DNA from: JASJBU01 sp963797085
GTDB taxonomy: Bacteria; Pseudomonadota; Gammaproteobacteria; Chromatiales; Chromatiaceae
Direction: 5' to 3'
Assembly: GCA_963797085.1 (NCBI GenBank)
Contig: CAWCOA010000022.1
Coordinates: 1 to 64,000, forward strand
DNA length: 64,000 nt
The translations under genes were made by a program, and so were the position numbers. This document shows positions 47,901-54,511 of the stretch, piece by piece. Below the pieces are notes generated by a model. It was not told the origin of the DNA. It saw only the letters and a list, made by a program, of their open reading frames with translations, and ran no database searches. Each line of letters begins with the position of its first letter. The stretch's first letter is position 1.

Positions 47901-48186
47901 CTTGGAATCCCTGCTGGGTCTGCGGCTGGAAGTGGACAGGCTGCATCTCGCGCCCTGCCTGCCTGCGCACTGGCAGGGGCTGAAGATTCACTACCGCTTC
48001 CGGGAGACGGTCTACCACATCAACATCACGCAAACTCACGCTAAAGCAGGCGGTAAGCGCGATGAGGCGTGGTTGACGGTTGATGGCAACGTGCAGGACG
48101 GCCAGGTGATTGCGATGGTTGATGACCAGCTGGAACACACAGTGGTGGTGAGTGTGCCGGCAGTATCTGGCCAAGCCCCGGATTGA
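38977..48186 (+). CDS. NdvB-like cyclic beta-glucan synthase (GT84/GH94)
   Basis: 3069 residues, GTG start six bases after AGGAG. Order: N-terminal region (1-410); membrane helices (about 418-480); glycosyltransferase domain with VITLDTDTQLPRDAARQFVG near 640-660 and KRRYRWIRGDWQILGW near 790; more helices; an unusual repeat block (946-1077); helices near 1090-1135; a glucoamylase-like domain (FFETFVGPEDHWLPPDN to SYMAHHQGMSLLALNYLL near 1670); and phosphorylase-like GH94 domains ending with GSGDWNDGMDRVG near 2737. NdvB makes cyclic beta-1,2-glucan from UDP-glucose in the inner membrane; GH94 trims chain length. The protein is slightly longer than usual, partly because of the 4 x 33-residue repeat. 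Confidence 0.9.
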   Translation: MGPAWKAGNSKLFRYWRWIRTHLTGSSLLGRPFNDEPPLRAELFSTDQMELHGVRLASAHRLASGRVPDQLLSRLAANEAVLIETCNRLTAAVAAKQRITPAGEWLLDNFYLVEEQIRTARRHLPKGYSRELPSLSEGASIGLPRVYDIALETIAHGDGRVDPKSLSRFVAAYQTVTPLRLGELWAIPIMLRLALIENLRRIAVRIAAGRMDRDQAVTWANKLTEIAHQDPKNLILVIADMARSNPPMTTPFVSELARRLQGQGPALALPLTWIEQQLAESGLSIKQLVRSGSQLQAADQVSISNSIISLRFLGTMDWREFVEAMSLVERTLHTDPGSAYTGMDFASRDRYRHIIEETAKASMLTEEEVATRAIELARAAAALSGGDDRTAHVGYYLIDRGLVELEQSTQARFSPAAKLRRWVSRSPLLLYLGTIMLLTVFLASGLLVEARAYAVADWALASLGILALLATSQLAIALVNWLATLMATPHPLPRMDFSDGIPSALRTLVVVPTMLTSRHSIESLIEALEVRFLANRDENLHFGLLTDFRDAAEETLAEDAALLHLAEERIEALNAQYASEGKDLFFLFHRPRRWNPHDRIWMGYERKRGKLADLNSLLQDGNSDGFSLVVGATAVLASVKYVITLDTDTQLPRDAARQFVGAMAHPLNRPFYDAALGRVSAGYGILQPRTSVSMPGTHQSHYARLHGGEPGIDPYTRAVSDVYQDLFQEGSFIGKGIYDVEAFETALKGRFPENRILSHDLLEGCYARSGLLSDVQLYEEYPGRYDADVKRRYRWIRGDWQILGWLLPWVPGPDRQRRKNPLSALSRWKLLDNLRRSLEPASLTLLLLLGWTAFASAWFWTLAVLGILMIPAVLAALLEALRKPDELRPGQHLAAVTHAAGLRFMQTGFALLTLPHEAFYSLDAIIRTLWRSLVTHQRLLEWNPSDVQGGTSVAGGTPPGKEVVETSLEQRPRMPGETDVQGGTSVAGGTPPGKEVVETSLEQRPRMPGETDVQGGTSVAGGTPPGKEVVETSQEQRPRMPGETDVQGGTSVAGGTPPGKEVVETSLEQRARKPGVTNVHGRLSSSGLVSSIRAMWFAPVLAVGTAVIMAVSNPAALFVAGPILILWLASPAVAWWISQPLAPSEARLSTEQIRFLGRIARKTWAFFETFVGPEDHWLPPDNLQENRADKLAHRTSPTNMGLALLANLSAHDFGYIPAGQLLDRTAHTFETMAGLERHRGHFYNWYDTQSLQPLHPAYISTVDSGNLAGHLLTLRPGLIELLDRPILAVRWLDGLGDTLGILEQAIGEPAPAALARFREDFDSVCAARPVTLAAARRILDRLVRSAEAVAEDLAYEPESEAGLWAQTLTRQSLATRNELVYLAPWSGLPEAPEGFDGLAEINAIPSLRVLAGLDLALSAGFKRRPELGENQAQVEWLEELRRCIRQGSERARERIAVIQRLILQAGEFADMEYGFLYDKTSRLLSIGYNMDERRRDKSYYDLLASEARLSVFVAIAQGQLPQDSWFALGRLLTAAGGKPILLSWSGSMFEYLMPQLVMPTYDHTLLDQTAKAAVARHIDYGQQRGLPWGMSESGYNTVDVHLNYQYRAFGVPGLGLKRGLAEDLVVAPYATVLALMVAPEAACLNLQRLAAAGAEGGYGFHEAIDYTPTRQRRGESHALLRSYMAHHQGMSLLALNYLLLDRRMQQRFASDPLFQATLLLLQERIPKAAVMYVHTAELTDIQADAGAPEMPIRVLGNPDTPVPEVQLLSNGSYHVMITQAGGGYSRWNDLAVTRWREDGTRDPWGTFCYLRDLHSDTYWSTAYQPTLQRAAHYEAIFSEGRVEFRRRDGDFDTHTEIVVSPEDDIELRRVRITNRSSVRRTVEITSYTEVVLAVPAVDVLHPAFSNLFVQTEIVDASRAVLCTRRPRSSGEQAPWMFHLMAVHDADRGEFSYETDRARFIGRCRSLTAPRVMGDAVALSGSQGSVLDPALAIRCQINLDPEQSACVDLVYGIGKSREQALSLAEKYQDRHLADRVFELAWTHAQVVLRQINASEADAQLYGRLANSIIFANDSLRADSSVLLKNRRGQSGLWGYAISGDLPIVLLRIGDLVNIELVRQLIQAHAYWRLKGLAVDLVIWNEDRAGYRQALQEQILGLVAVGLEIQEIDRPGGIFVRSAEQISEEDRTLFQTVARVILSDSRGTLAEQVNRPGAPQVRVPRLRPKRPRQVEALAAATLPPRELILSNGIGGFTPDGREYVITTTPAQLTPAPWVNVLANPHFGSVISESGQAYTWGENAHEFRLTPWHNDPVSDTSGEAFYLRDEESGHFWSPTPLPRPGAAPYVSRHGFGYSVFEHVEEGIRSELWVYVAQDAAVKFSVLKVCNISDRPRRLSATGYVEWVLGDLRPKTAMYVTSELDHYSGALYARNPYNTEFPDRVAFFDVDEVQGMSRVAGGRMPGATDMNRTVSCDRVEFLGRNGSLENPAAMARKHLSGKLGTALDPCAAIQVYLDLAEGQEREITFRLGLGGVPGGDDANQLVHRFRGADAARRALEAVWQYWNHSLGAVQVETPDESLNVLANGWLLYQTLACRLWARSGYYQSGGAFGFRDQLQDAMALVHAEPGLLRAQLLLCAGRQFREGDVQHWWHPPSGRGVRTHCSDDYLWLPLATCRYVLSSGDTGVLDETVPFLEGRPLSPDDDSYYDLPVRSETTESLYQHCVLAIRRGLGFGTHGLPLIGSGDWNDGMDRVGIQGKGESVWLGFFLYEVLRQFGALAQLHDDPAFAEICATEGRRLSESLERHGWDGAWYRRAYFDDGTPLGSADGLECKIDSISQSWAVLSGAGSVERTRMAMGAVDERLVRQEHALIQLLDPPFDQSDLDPGYIKGYVPGVRENGGQYTHGAIWAAMAFAALGDSRRAWELTTMINPANHAKSPEAIATYKVEPYVMAADVYAVAPHIGRGGWTWYTGSAGWMYRLILESLLGLRLEVDRLHLAPCLPAHWQGLKIHYRFRETVYHINITQTHAKAGGKRDEAWLTVDGNVQDGQVIAMVDDQLEHTVVVSVPAVSGQAPD
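41812..42207 (+). repeat. Four tandem 99-bp repeats inside the glucan synthase gene
   Basis: Units begin at 41812, 41911, 42010 and 42109. Each starts GACGTCCAGGGAGGGACT, contains the inverted repeat GGAGGC-AC-GCCTCC, and encodes DVQGGTSVAGGTPPGKE then VVETS. Units are nearly identical at DNA level. The array lies between two membrane segments. A shortened related copy lies at 46304-46360. Confidence 0.85.
46304..46360 (+). repeat. Degenerate copy of the 99-bp repeat
   Basis: Sequence encoding EVQGMSRVAGGRMPGATD joins the start (GGTCCAGGGA ... GTGTCGCGGGAGGCA) and the end (GGATGCCGGGAG) of the 99-bp unit, with the middle deleted, inside the GH94 region of the same gene. Confidence 0.6.
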
Positions 48187-48792
48187 CTGGAAAGCTGAAT
48201 TCCCCTGCAGCGTCTCAGCATCTCTGGTCATGCGTGATTTTTTGCGTGGATCAGTTATGCACTGTCCTGTTTCGTGGTGCAAACATGAGCAACGGACACC
48301 AGGTTAATCTGTTGAAATAAAAGATAATAATATGGCAGGTAATGGACTGTCCCCCACTTTGGCAGTTCAATTCTGTCCCTGTTCGCCATATAAATCAAAG
48401 GCTTACGATATTCTCCCTGTTTGCTCGAAAGGCCCTTGTGGGAGTTATACAGGGCCTGGCTTAATCTGAGCCGTCACTACACCACCCATTCAGGTTAACC
48501 CTGTCACCGATCACACCCATTCTCCGCCCGCGGTCGGTACGTAGTTCTTTGGCTAGAGCCTTGATCGTTGCGTCGAACAATAATAGGCTTGTGCTCGTTT
48601 GGTTTTGGGGTTAGCTTCAAGACAGGCTAGGAGGGCACGCAGGACAGTTGCTCGATGGCTTGTTCGGCAGCGCAGCTTCGCGGTAAATCTGAACAATAAA
48701 CACTCGGCGGGCCGGCTTTGGCACCTGTCGTGACTCTTTATTGCATTTTGGCCCTTAGCAAATGCCTGACCACCTTTTACGGAGGATTGAAG
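48187..48792 (+). other. Intergenic, contains dispersed repeat copy 2
   Basis: About 600 bases after the glucan synthase. Bases 48236-48270 match the repeat at 24491-24525. No gene was seen. Confidence 0.45.
48236..48270 (+). repeat. Dispersed 35-bp repeat, copy 2
   Basis: GATTTTTTGCGTGGAT followed by CACTGTCC, matching 24491-24525 with few differences; it lies 50 bases after the glucan synthase stop. Confidence 0.45.
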
Positions 48793-49581
48793 ATGGAGAC
48801 CACTGCGTATACCGGTAGCACCCGGTGGCACGAGCTCGTCGTGAATAAAATCAGCTTTGCCGAGCCATTCGAATGGCTCTCGAAGGGCTGGAAGGACATG
48901 CGGGAAGCAGGACGATACAGCCTCACCTATGCTGCCGTTATCGTGCTGATCAGCGGCTTGATGACTTTGGGCTTGGTGGTAACAGATAATCTGTTTCTCT
49001 TGACCTTCCTCGTCGCCGGCTTCTTTCTCGTTGCGCCGGCCATAGGCATCGGGCTGTATCAAATGAGTGCGCATCTGGAGCGGGGGGAACCGCTCAAGAC
49101 CTGTAATGCCCTGGAGGCCTGGAAGCGTAATCAGGGCCAGATCAGCATGGTCACCGGCGGGTTCTTTATCATCATGCAGCTCTGGATAGCCGTGAATTTC
49201 GTGCTTTTTGCCCTGCTCTACGCCGGCATTTCGCCGCCGCTGGAGAACTTTTTCAGCAAGTTGTTCCTGTCCGAAGAGGGCAGGATGTTCGCCATAGCAA
49301 GTGTCTCCGTTGGCTTCTTCTTTGCCTGGTGCGCCTATGCCATCAGCGTCGTGACTGTGCCTATGCTGTTCGACCGCAAGGTGGATGGATTCACGGCGAT
49401 TCGCATCAGCATCAAGGCCGTATTGCAGAACATGCCCGCCATGATGCTGTGGGCGTTTCTGATCGTGCTGATCGTCGGCCTTGGACTGATCACCTTCTAC
49501 ATCGGCCTGCTGGTTGCCCTGCCCCTGATCGGCCACGGAACCTGGCATGCCTATCGGTCATTGGTGCCATCAGCGGAGTAG
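48793..49581 (+). CDS. DUF2189 family integral membrane protein
   Basis: 262 residues; the ATG at 48793 follows ACGGAGGATTG. The N-terminal FAEPFEWLSKGWKDMREAG is the DUF2189 hallmark. About six membrane segments follow, for example YAAVIVLISGLMTLGLVV and LLTFLVAGFFLVAPAIGIGL. Function is unknown; such proteins are frequent in sulfur-oxidising and denitrifying proteobacteria. It appears monocistronic. Confidence 0.88.
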   Translation: METTAYTGSTRWHELVVNKISFAEPFEWLSKGWKDMREAGRYSLTYAAVIVLISGLMTLGLVVTDNLFLLTFLVAGFFLVAPAIGIGLYQMSAHLERGEPLKTCNALEAWKRNQGQISMVTGGFFIIMQLWIAVNFVLFALLYAGISPPLENFFSKLFLSEEGRMFAIASVSVGFFFAWCAYAISVVTVPMLFDRKVDGFTAIRISIKAVLQNMPAMMLWAFLIVLIVGLGLITFYIGLLVALPLIGHGTWHAYRSLVPSAE

Positions 49582-49982
49582 GGGCATATGGGCGGTAAAA
49601 TATCAGCCTGTTCTGAGCAGCTGGTTGGCAGGTGCTGACTCGGGCTGGATGACTCAGGTGTAAATACTACTAAACGGGACGAGATATCAATAGCTCACAT
49701 CGGCTCTTCGTCCTGTAATATCATTGTCTCTGACCTGGGAGATGTGCAGCGGACCATCAGCTGCGACCATGCCAAATCCATCAGCCGCAGCTGCAATGGC
49801 ATTAATGCCCAGCTACTAACTCTTCGGTAGGCTGAGTGCTCAGCTGCCGCTGGATGCAGCTAGTCAGTTCCCATAAGAGGATGTCCAGCGCTGCTGGAAT
49901 CTACCGTCTGAGCTCGGAAGAGCATGCGCCGAAAGGCGTAGAAGTTCACACCTCAACCGGTACAGCAACCCTCACGCCAGCA
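49582..49982 (+). other. Intergenic, nothing certain
   Basis: About 400 bases between the DUF2189 gene and the spermidine-synthase-like gene. A short stretch near 49748-49770 (CGGACCATCAGCTGCGACC) resembles part of the glucan synthase at about 46363, too short to call a gene fragment. Confidence 0.35.
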
Positions 49983-50672
49983 ATGGAAACGTTTATGACG
50001 CCCTGGACTCTACTCGATAGCGCACAAGTGCCCGGTAACGGTGGGGAGTTGCGCCTGTACCAGCGGGACGACGCATTCTCGATCAGAATCGTCGGCCACG
50101 GCGAACTGATGAACAGTCGTACACACGGTTCCGAGGATGCTCTCGCAGAGCGTACCTGTACCCGGCTGGTGAATTGTATGAAGCCGCGACTGCTCATCGG
50201 TGGCTTGGGCATGGGCTTTACCCTGGCTGCAGCGCTTCGCAAGGTCGGTAGCCAGGCACAGCTGGTAGTGGCTGAATTGGTGCCGGCAGTCGTGGCCTGG
50301 AATAAGGGGCCGCTTGGGGCACATGCCGGTCATCCGCTGCAGGATCCTCGGGTTTCGGTGAGAGAGGTGGATGTCGCCCGAATTCTAAAGGCGCAACGGC
50401 AAGCTTATGATGCGATCTTGCTGGATGTAGATAACGGTCCTGAGGGACTCACACGCAGAGGGAACGATTGGCTCTATAGCATAGATGGGTTGAATGCGGC
50501 ATACCTGTCGCTGCAACCTCAAGGTGTGTTGGCCGTGTGGTCAGCCAGTCCAGATCGAAAATTTCTACAGCGGTTGCGCAAGGTGGGATTCGAGGTCGAT
50601 GAGGTACGTGTACATGCGCATGGAAAAAAGGGAACACGGCATATCATCTGGTTTGCCAAGCGCAGTGTCTAG
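49983..50672 (+). CDS. Spermidine synthase-like SAM-binding protein
   Basis: 229 residues from the ATG at 49983 (METFMTPWTLLDSA); 49995 is another possible start and the frame is open to 49836. Rossmann-fold features: LLIGGLGMGFTLAAALRK, VVAELVPAVVAWNKG (acidic cofactor end) and AILLDVDNGPEGL. This is the speE/PMT-like fold. It is shorter than true spermidine synthases and lacks a recognisable N-terminal tetramerisation strand set, so the polyamine activity is uncertain. No operon partner is visible. Confidence 0.75.
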   Translation: METFMTPWTLLDSAQVPGNGGELRLYQRDDAFSIRIVGHGELMNSRTHGSEDALAERTCTRLVNCMKPRLLIGGLGMGFTLAAALRKVGSQAQLVVAELVPAVVAWNKGPLGAHAGHPLQDPRVSVREVDVARILKAQRQAYDAILLDVDNGPEGLTRRGNDWLYSIDGLNAAYLSLQPQGVLAVWSASPDRKFLQRLRKVGFEVDEVRVHAHGKKGTRHIIWFAKRSV

Positions 50673-50878
50673 TCAGGTATTGAATTGAGTCATTGAAATC
50701 GTCCGGCCAGGAGTGTCGATTTGTTCCGTGAATATCCTATCGATCCGACGATCGATCGTATTGAGGGGTATTTCAGCTGTGAGTGCCAAGCAGATTTCCT
50801 TTACCTGGGGGGAAGGCAGTAATTTGGCTGAATAGGTTTCCCGCGTTCTTGTGATGCGGGTCACATTCCTTGGCCGCT

Positions 50879-50910
50879 AAAAAAAGCCCCGCTACTCTGC
50901 GGGGCCTTTT
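50879..50910 (-). terminator. Rho-independent terminator for the cold-shock gene
   Basis: GCCCCGC (50886-50892) pairs with GCGGGGC (50899-50905) around a 6-nt loop. Read leftward the stem is followed by a run of T. On the plus strand CTTTTC follows, so it may work in both directions. Confidence 0.85.
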
Positions 50911-50925
50911 CTCGTCTGGAACGTA

Positions 50926-51129
50926 TTATTGGGGAATAACGTTGACTGCGCTCGGTCCCTTGGGACCGCTCTCGCTTTCGAAAGACACGGTCTGTCCTTC
51001 TGCCAGTGATTTGAATCCACTGTCTTGGATGGCGGAATGATGTACGAATACATCTGCACTGCCGTCCGAGGGGGCAATAAATCCAAAACCCTTACTATCG
51101 TTGAACCACTTTACTGTGCCTGTAGCCAT
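50926..51129 (-). CDS. Cold-shock protein, CspA family
   Basis: 67 residues from the ATG at 51129 (GAGGTAA upstream). The RNP1 and RNP2 motifs KGFGFI and VFVHHS are present after MATGTVKWFNDS, as is the C-terminal GPKGPSAVNV. It binds single-stranded RNA/DNA as a chaperone. About 300 bases precede it without another gene, enough for the long structured 5' leader typical of csp mRNAs. A strong terminator follows. Confidence 0.93.
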   Translation of the reverse strand: MATGTVKWFNDSKGFGFIAPSDGSADVFVHHSAIQDSGFKSLAEGQTVSFESESGPKGPSAVNVIPQ

Positions 51130-51441
51130 TCTGGTTACCTCTATGATTAATGAACATTGTATTAGCGTGCAGGTAACTGCTGAGAAATTACGGGGAAATG
51201 ACGCTCTATACTGCGAGGGACTACCGGAACTGCTACAAGACGAAAACTGCAAGTGAACGCAGCTTAAACCATACAATATTTATTAGCTAGGGTTTTTTCT
51301 GCTGACTTGCAATGAGATGAAATAATATCGCATCATCCAGGGTGCCGATCGCCAAGTCTTGGGTTTTGATGAATCGTTTGAATGACAGTGTGGGTCGAGC
51401 GCAGTGAATGAATTGGAAATAATTAACGGAGGAACAACACA
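51130..51441 (-). other. Leader region of the cold-shock gene and divergent promoter area
   Basis: 312 bases between the cold-shock gene (minus) and the small lipoprotein (plus). No gene was found; probably a long 5' leader and two promoters. Confidence 0.4.
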
Positions 51442-51648
51442 ATGAAGAAACAACTGATTTTGGCCGTATTGATTTTGTCTGGGTTTATGCTGATCAGCGG
51501 GTGTGAAAAGGATGGTCCTGCAGAGCGCGCTGGTGAACAGGTTGATCAGGCAGTGCAAGACGGTTCAAACAAGGTTGAGGAAATGGTCGAAGGCGCAGGT
51601 GAAAGTCTCGAAGAGGCTGGCGACAAGATCAAGCAAGAGACTCAGTAG
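51442..51648 (+). CDS. Small lipoprotein
   Basis: 68 residues; GGAGGAACAACAC precedes the ATG. Signal LILAVLILSGFMLISGC has a lipobox (ISGC). The mature part is charged and helical (EQVDQAVQDGSNKVEEMVEG), with heptad-like spacing, recalling small envelope-stress lipoproteins. A strong inverted repeat follows at 51660-51701. No specific family is claimed. Confidence 0.8.
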   Translation: MKKQLILAVLILSGFMLISGCEKDGPAERAGEQVDQAVQDGSNKVEEMVEGAGESLEEAGDKIKQETQ

Positions 51649-51659
51649 TAATAGTCAGG

Positions 51660-51701
51660 TTAGCGCCCAGAACTCCATGCATGGGTGTGTCTGGGCGCTA
51701 A
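51660..51701. terminator. Convergent terminator-like inverted repeat
   Basis: A perfect 12-bp stem (TTAGCGCCCAGA with TCTGGGCGCTAA) closes an 18-nt loop that itself contains CCATGCATGG. It lies between the lipoprotein and the oppositely directed ABC permease. Confidence 0.65.
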
Positions 51702-51761
51702 TTCAGTCATCCGAGGAGCTGGAGCCGGCGCAGCCCGCTAGGCCCTAGTTTAGCCAATGCG

Positions 51762-52523
51762 CTACTGCTTCAATCGATATCCCGTCTTGAACATCCACCA
51801 GACCGTGAGCAGGCAGGCGCCCAGGAATGACAGCACCATCAAGAGACTCAATCCGACGCTGACGTCGGATATTTCGAAAAAGCTCCAGCGAAAACCGCTG
51901 ATCAGATACACCACCGGATTAAACAGTGTCACGGTTTGCCAGGCGGGGGGCAACATCTCGACAGAGTAAAAGCTGCCGCCGAGGAACACCAGCGGGGTAA
52001 TCACCAGCAGGGGAATAAGTTGCAGTTTTTCGAAATTGTCCGCCCACAATCCGATAATAAAGCCGAAAAGGCTGAAGGAGATACAGGTCAGGACCAGGAA
52101 GCCGAGCATCCAAAATGGATGTGCGATCTGCAGTGGTACGAAGAATCCCGCCGTCGCCAGAATAATCAAACCGATGATCAACGACTTAGTGGCAGCAGCG
52201 CCTACGTAGCCTAGGATGATCTCGATGAAGGAGATTGGTGCAGACATGATTTCGTAAATCGTGCCGGTAAACTTTGGAAAGAAGATACCGAAGGAGGCGT
52301 TGGCGATGCTCTGAGTGAGTAGTGCAAGCATCATCAACCCAGGTACGATAAATGTGCCATAGGCTACCCCATCGACCTGCTCGATGCGTGAACCAATGGC
52401 TGAGCCGAACACCACGAAATAGAGTGCAGTGGATATAACCGGCGAGACAAAACTTTGCATCAAGGTCTCCCGGGCGCGCAGCATCTCGTATTTGTAGATG
52501 ACTCTGACGGCATATATATTCAT
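51762..52523 (-). CDS. ABC-2 type transporter permease
   Basis: 253 residues with six hydrophobic segments, for example VISTALYFVVFGSAIGS and PLLVITPLVFLGGSFYSVEM, the latter being the conserved end of ABC-2 permeases (FLGGSFYSxxxLP). It partners the ATPase encoded upstream, overlapping it by four bases, as an exporter of unknown substrate (YadG/YadH-like). Confidence 0.88.
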   Translation of the reverse strand: MNIYAVRVIYKYEMLRARETLMQSFVSPVISTALYFVVFGSAIGSRIEQVDGVAYGTFIVPGLMMLALLTQSIANASFGIFFPKFTGTIYEIMSAPISFIEIILGYVGAAATKSLIIGLIILATAGFFVPLQIAHPFWMLGFLVLTCISFSLFGFIIGLWADNFEKLQLIPLLVITPLVFLGGSFYSVEMLPPAWQTVTLFNPVVYLISGFRWSFFEISDVSVGLSLLMVLSFLGACLLTVWWMFKTGYRLKQ

Positions 52524-53447
52524 GATTTTGCATTTACCAGATTGATAAAGATCTCTTCAAGCGAGCTTTGCGAGGTGTTGATGTCCTTCAGCAGTAGTCC
52601 GGCATCATCGATGGCACGCAGTAGCTCGGCAATACCTGTATCCTGATTGTGCGGGTCATAGGTATAGATGAGCTGATCACCCTGGGGTGACAACTCCACT
52701 GGCCATTGGGAGAGGCTGGCGGGAATCATATCCACGGCTTCCTCGAGCTCCACAATCAGTTGCCTTTTACCCAGCTTATGCATTAACGCCTGCTTGTCAT
52801 CCACCAGCAGCAGTTTACCCTTATTGATCACCCCTACCCGTGCGGCGATGGCTTCTGCCTCTTCAATGTAATGGGTGGTCAAAATGATAGTGACTCCGGA
52901 TTCGCTCAGACGCTTTACCAGGGCCCACATATCCTTGCGTAACTCAACATCGACGCCTGCAGTTGGTTCATCAAGGAACAGCACAGAGGGTTCGTGGGAC
53001 AGTGCTTTGCCGATCAGCACACGCCGTTTCATGCCACCCGACAAGGCCATCAGCAGGCTGTCCTTCTTCTCCCACAACGAGAGATCCTTGAGCAGTTGCT
53101 CCAGGTAGACGGGATCGGGTTTTTTACCGAACAGTCCGCGACTGAAACAGAGCGTGTTCCAGACCGTATCGAAGGCGCCGAGAGTGAGTTCCTGAGGTAC
53201 CAGGCCGATCATCCCGCGTACTTCACGGTAATCCTCGATGATGTCATAGCCATCGACCTTGACTGCCCCCGAAGTGGCGTTGACAAGCCCGCAGATAATC
53301 GAGATCAAGCGTGGTCTTGCCGGCGCCATTCGGCCCGAGGAGCGCGAGAATCTCGCCTGGTGCGATGTCCAGGCTGACGTCCTGCAGGGCCTGGTAGTCA
53401 TTGGCATAGGTCTTGGATAGATTCGAAATGGAAACAATGGGTTGCAT
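52520..53447 (-). pseudogene. ABC transporter ATP-binding protein, frameshifted at Walker A
   Basis: The start at 53447 reads MQPIVSISNLSKTYANDY, ALQDVSLDIAPGEILALLG and Walker A GPNGAGKTTL. An extra T near 53308 (CTTG for CTG) then breaks the frame. In the next frame the protein continues IICGLVNATSGAVKVDGYD, with signature LSGGMKRRV, Walker B VLFLDEPTAGVD and the H-loop THY. The length of 928 bases equals 309 codons plus one base. One indel separates it from a full ATPase, and the partner permease is intact, so a sequence error is a serious alternative. Confidence 0.8.
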
Positions 53448-53880
53448 GGCGATTTTAATGGTTTGGATAGCTCGGTAGTGTTTACAGACTTGCCCTGGCC
53501 GGTGAACCCGGGGATGATTGCATGGTTTTACTGGAATGCCTGCCTCTGGAGTTGCCTTATTGATTTCTGCACGGTGCATTCCCAGTTGTCAAATCTTCTC
53601 ATCTCTTTTTCGAACACATGGATCCTCTTTCAGCGCGCAGGAAGGACAGTTGCCGCATCTGCATCACGCTCTCGCCTTGATAAGGTCCAATCTCGAATTT
53701 GAGCAGGTTTATAGACGGAATATATTGAGTAATCTTGATATAGATCAGTATCTTGTTGATTCGAGCGGAACCACGAGTGATTGAGGGCGTCGTATTGAGT
53801 AGCCATATTTTATGGCTTTCTGGCCTTGCAGCCGCAGTTCCAATCACCACAGCAGACGAATAAACGTCGAGGATTACGTG
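53448..53880 (+). other. Divergent intergenic region, no gene seen
   Basis: About 430 bases between the ABC ATPase (minus) and the SYLF protein (plus). No credible gene was found. Confidence 0.45.
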
Positions 53881-54450
53881 ATGCAACTCCCTTCAAAATT
53901 GGTCGTAGTTTTTTTAACCCTTCTGGTCACCATGCCTCTGGCATGGGCAGATAAATACGAAGATGCCATCGAGGTGTTTAGAAATGCCGGCGAGAGTGGC
54001 GCTTTGTTTGAGAGCGCCTATGGATATGCGGTCTTTCCTTCAGTCGGGAAAGGCGGGATTGGGCTCGGCGGCGCTCATGGCAAGGGCAGGGTCTATGCCG
54101 GAGGTCCCTATGTCGGTGATGCCACTATGACCCAGTTGACGATCGGTCTGCAGCTTGGCGGGCAGGTCTATAGCCAGATCATTTTCTTCCAGGATCAACG
54201 CGCCTTTGATGAATTTACTAAGGGTAATTTCGAATTCGGCGCACAGGCGACTGCTGTAGCGATTACTGCTGGCGCTTCTGCTACCGCATCAACCACCGGG
54301 ACTTCGGCCGGTCTCAGTGGCGGCCAGAAAGATGCAAGCACGTTTGGTGGCTACCAAAAGGGCATGGCCGTGTTCACTGTTGCCAAGGGTGGCTTGATGT
54401 ATGAAGCATCTCTGGGCGGACAGAAATTCACCTACAAGCCGAAGCAGTAA
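53881..54450 (+). CDS. SYLF-domain lipid-binding protein, exported
   Basis: 189 residues from 53881 (GAGGA upstream). A signal peptide (VVVFLTLLVTMPLAWA) precedes a SYLF-like domain: YEDAIEVFRNAGESGALFES, YGYAVFPSVGKGGIGLGGAHG, KGRVYAGGPYVGDATMTQLT, QVYSQIIFFQDQRAFDEFT and the C-terminal AVFTVAKGGLMYEASLGG. SYLF domains bind phosphoinositides in eukaryotes; bacterial exported forms probably act at the envelope. Confidence 0.85.
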   Translation: MQLPSKLVVVFLTLLVTMPLAWADKYEDAIEVFRNAGESGALFESAYGYAVFPSVGKGGIGLGGAHGKGRVYAGGPYVGDATMTQLTIGLQLGGQVYSQIIFFQDQRAFDEFTKGNFEFGAQATAVAITAGASATASTTGTSAGLSGGQKDASTFGGYQKGMAVFTVAKGGLMYEASLGGQKFTYKPKQ

Positions 54451-54511
54451 ATCTGCCAGGATCAAGCGCTCCCGAAGGAAGGTGCATCCTGTTGATAGGT
54501 CCTGGTACTCC

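Noticed and set aside
48553..49548. 331-residue minus-strand frame
   Set aside because: Antisense to the DUF2189 membrane protein, whose family features and ribosome-binding site are clear.
49738..49800. Possible fossil of the glucan synthase gene
   Set aside because: Only about 20 bases match well (near 46363); too short to separate from chance.
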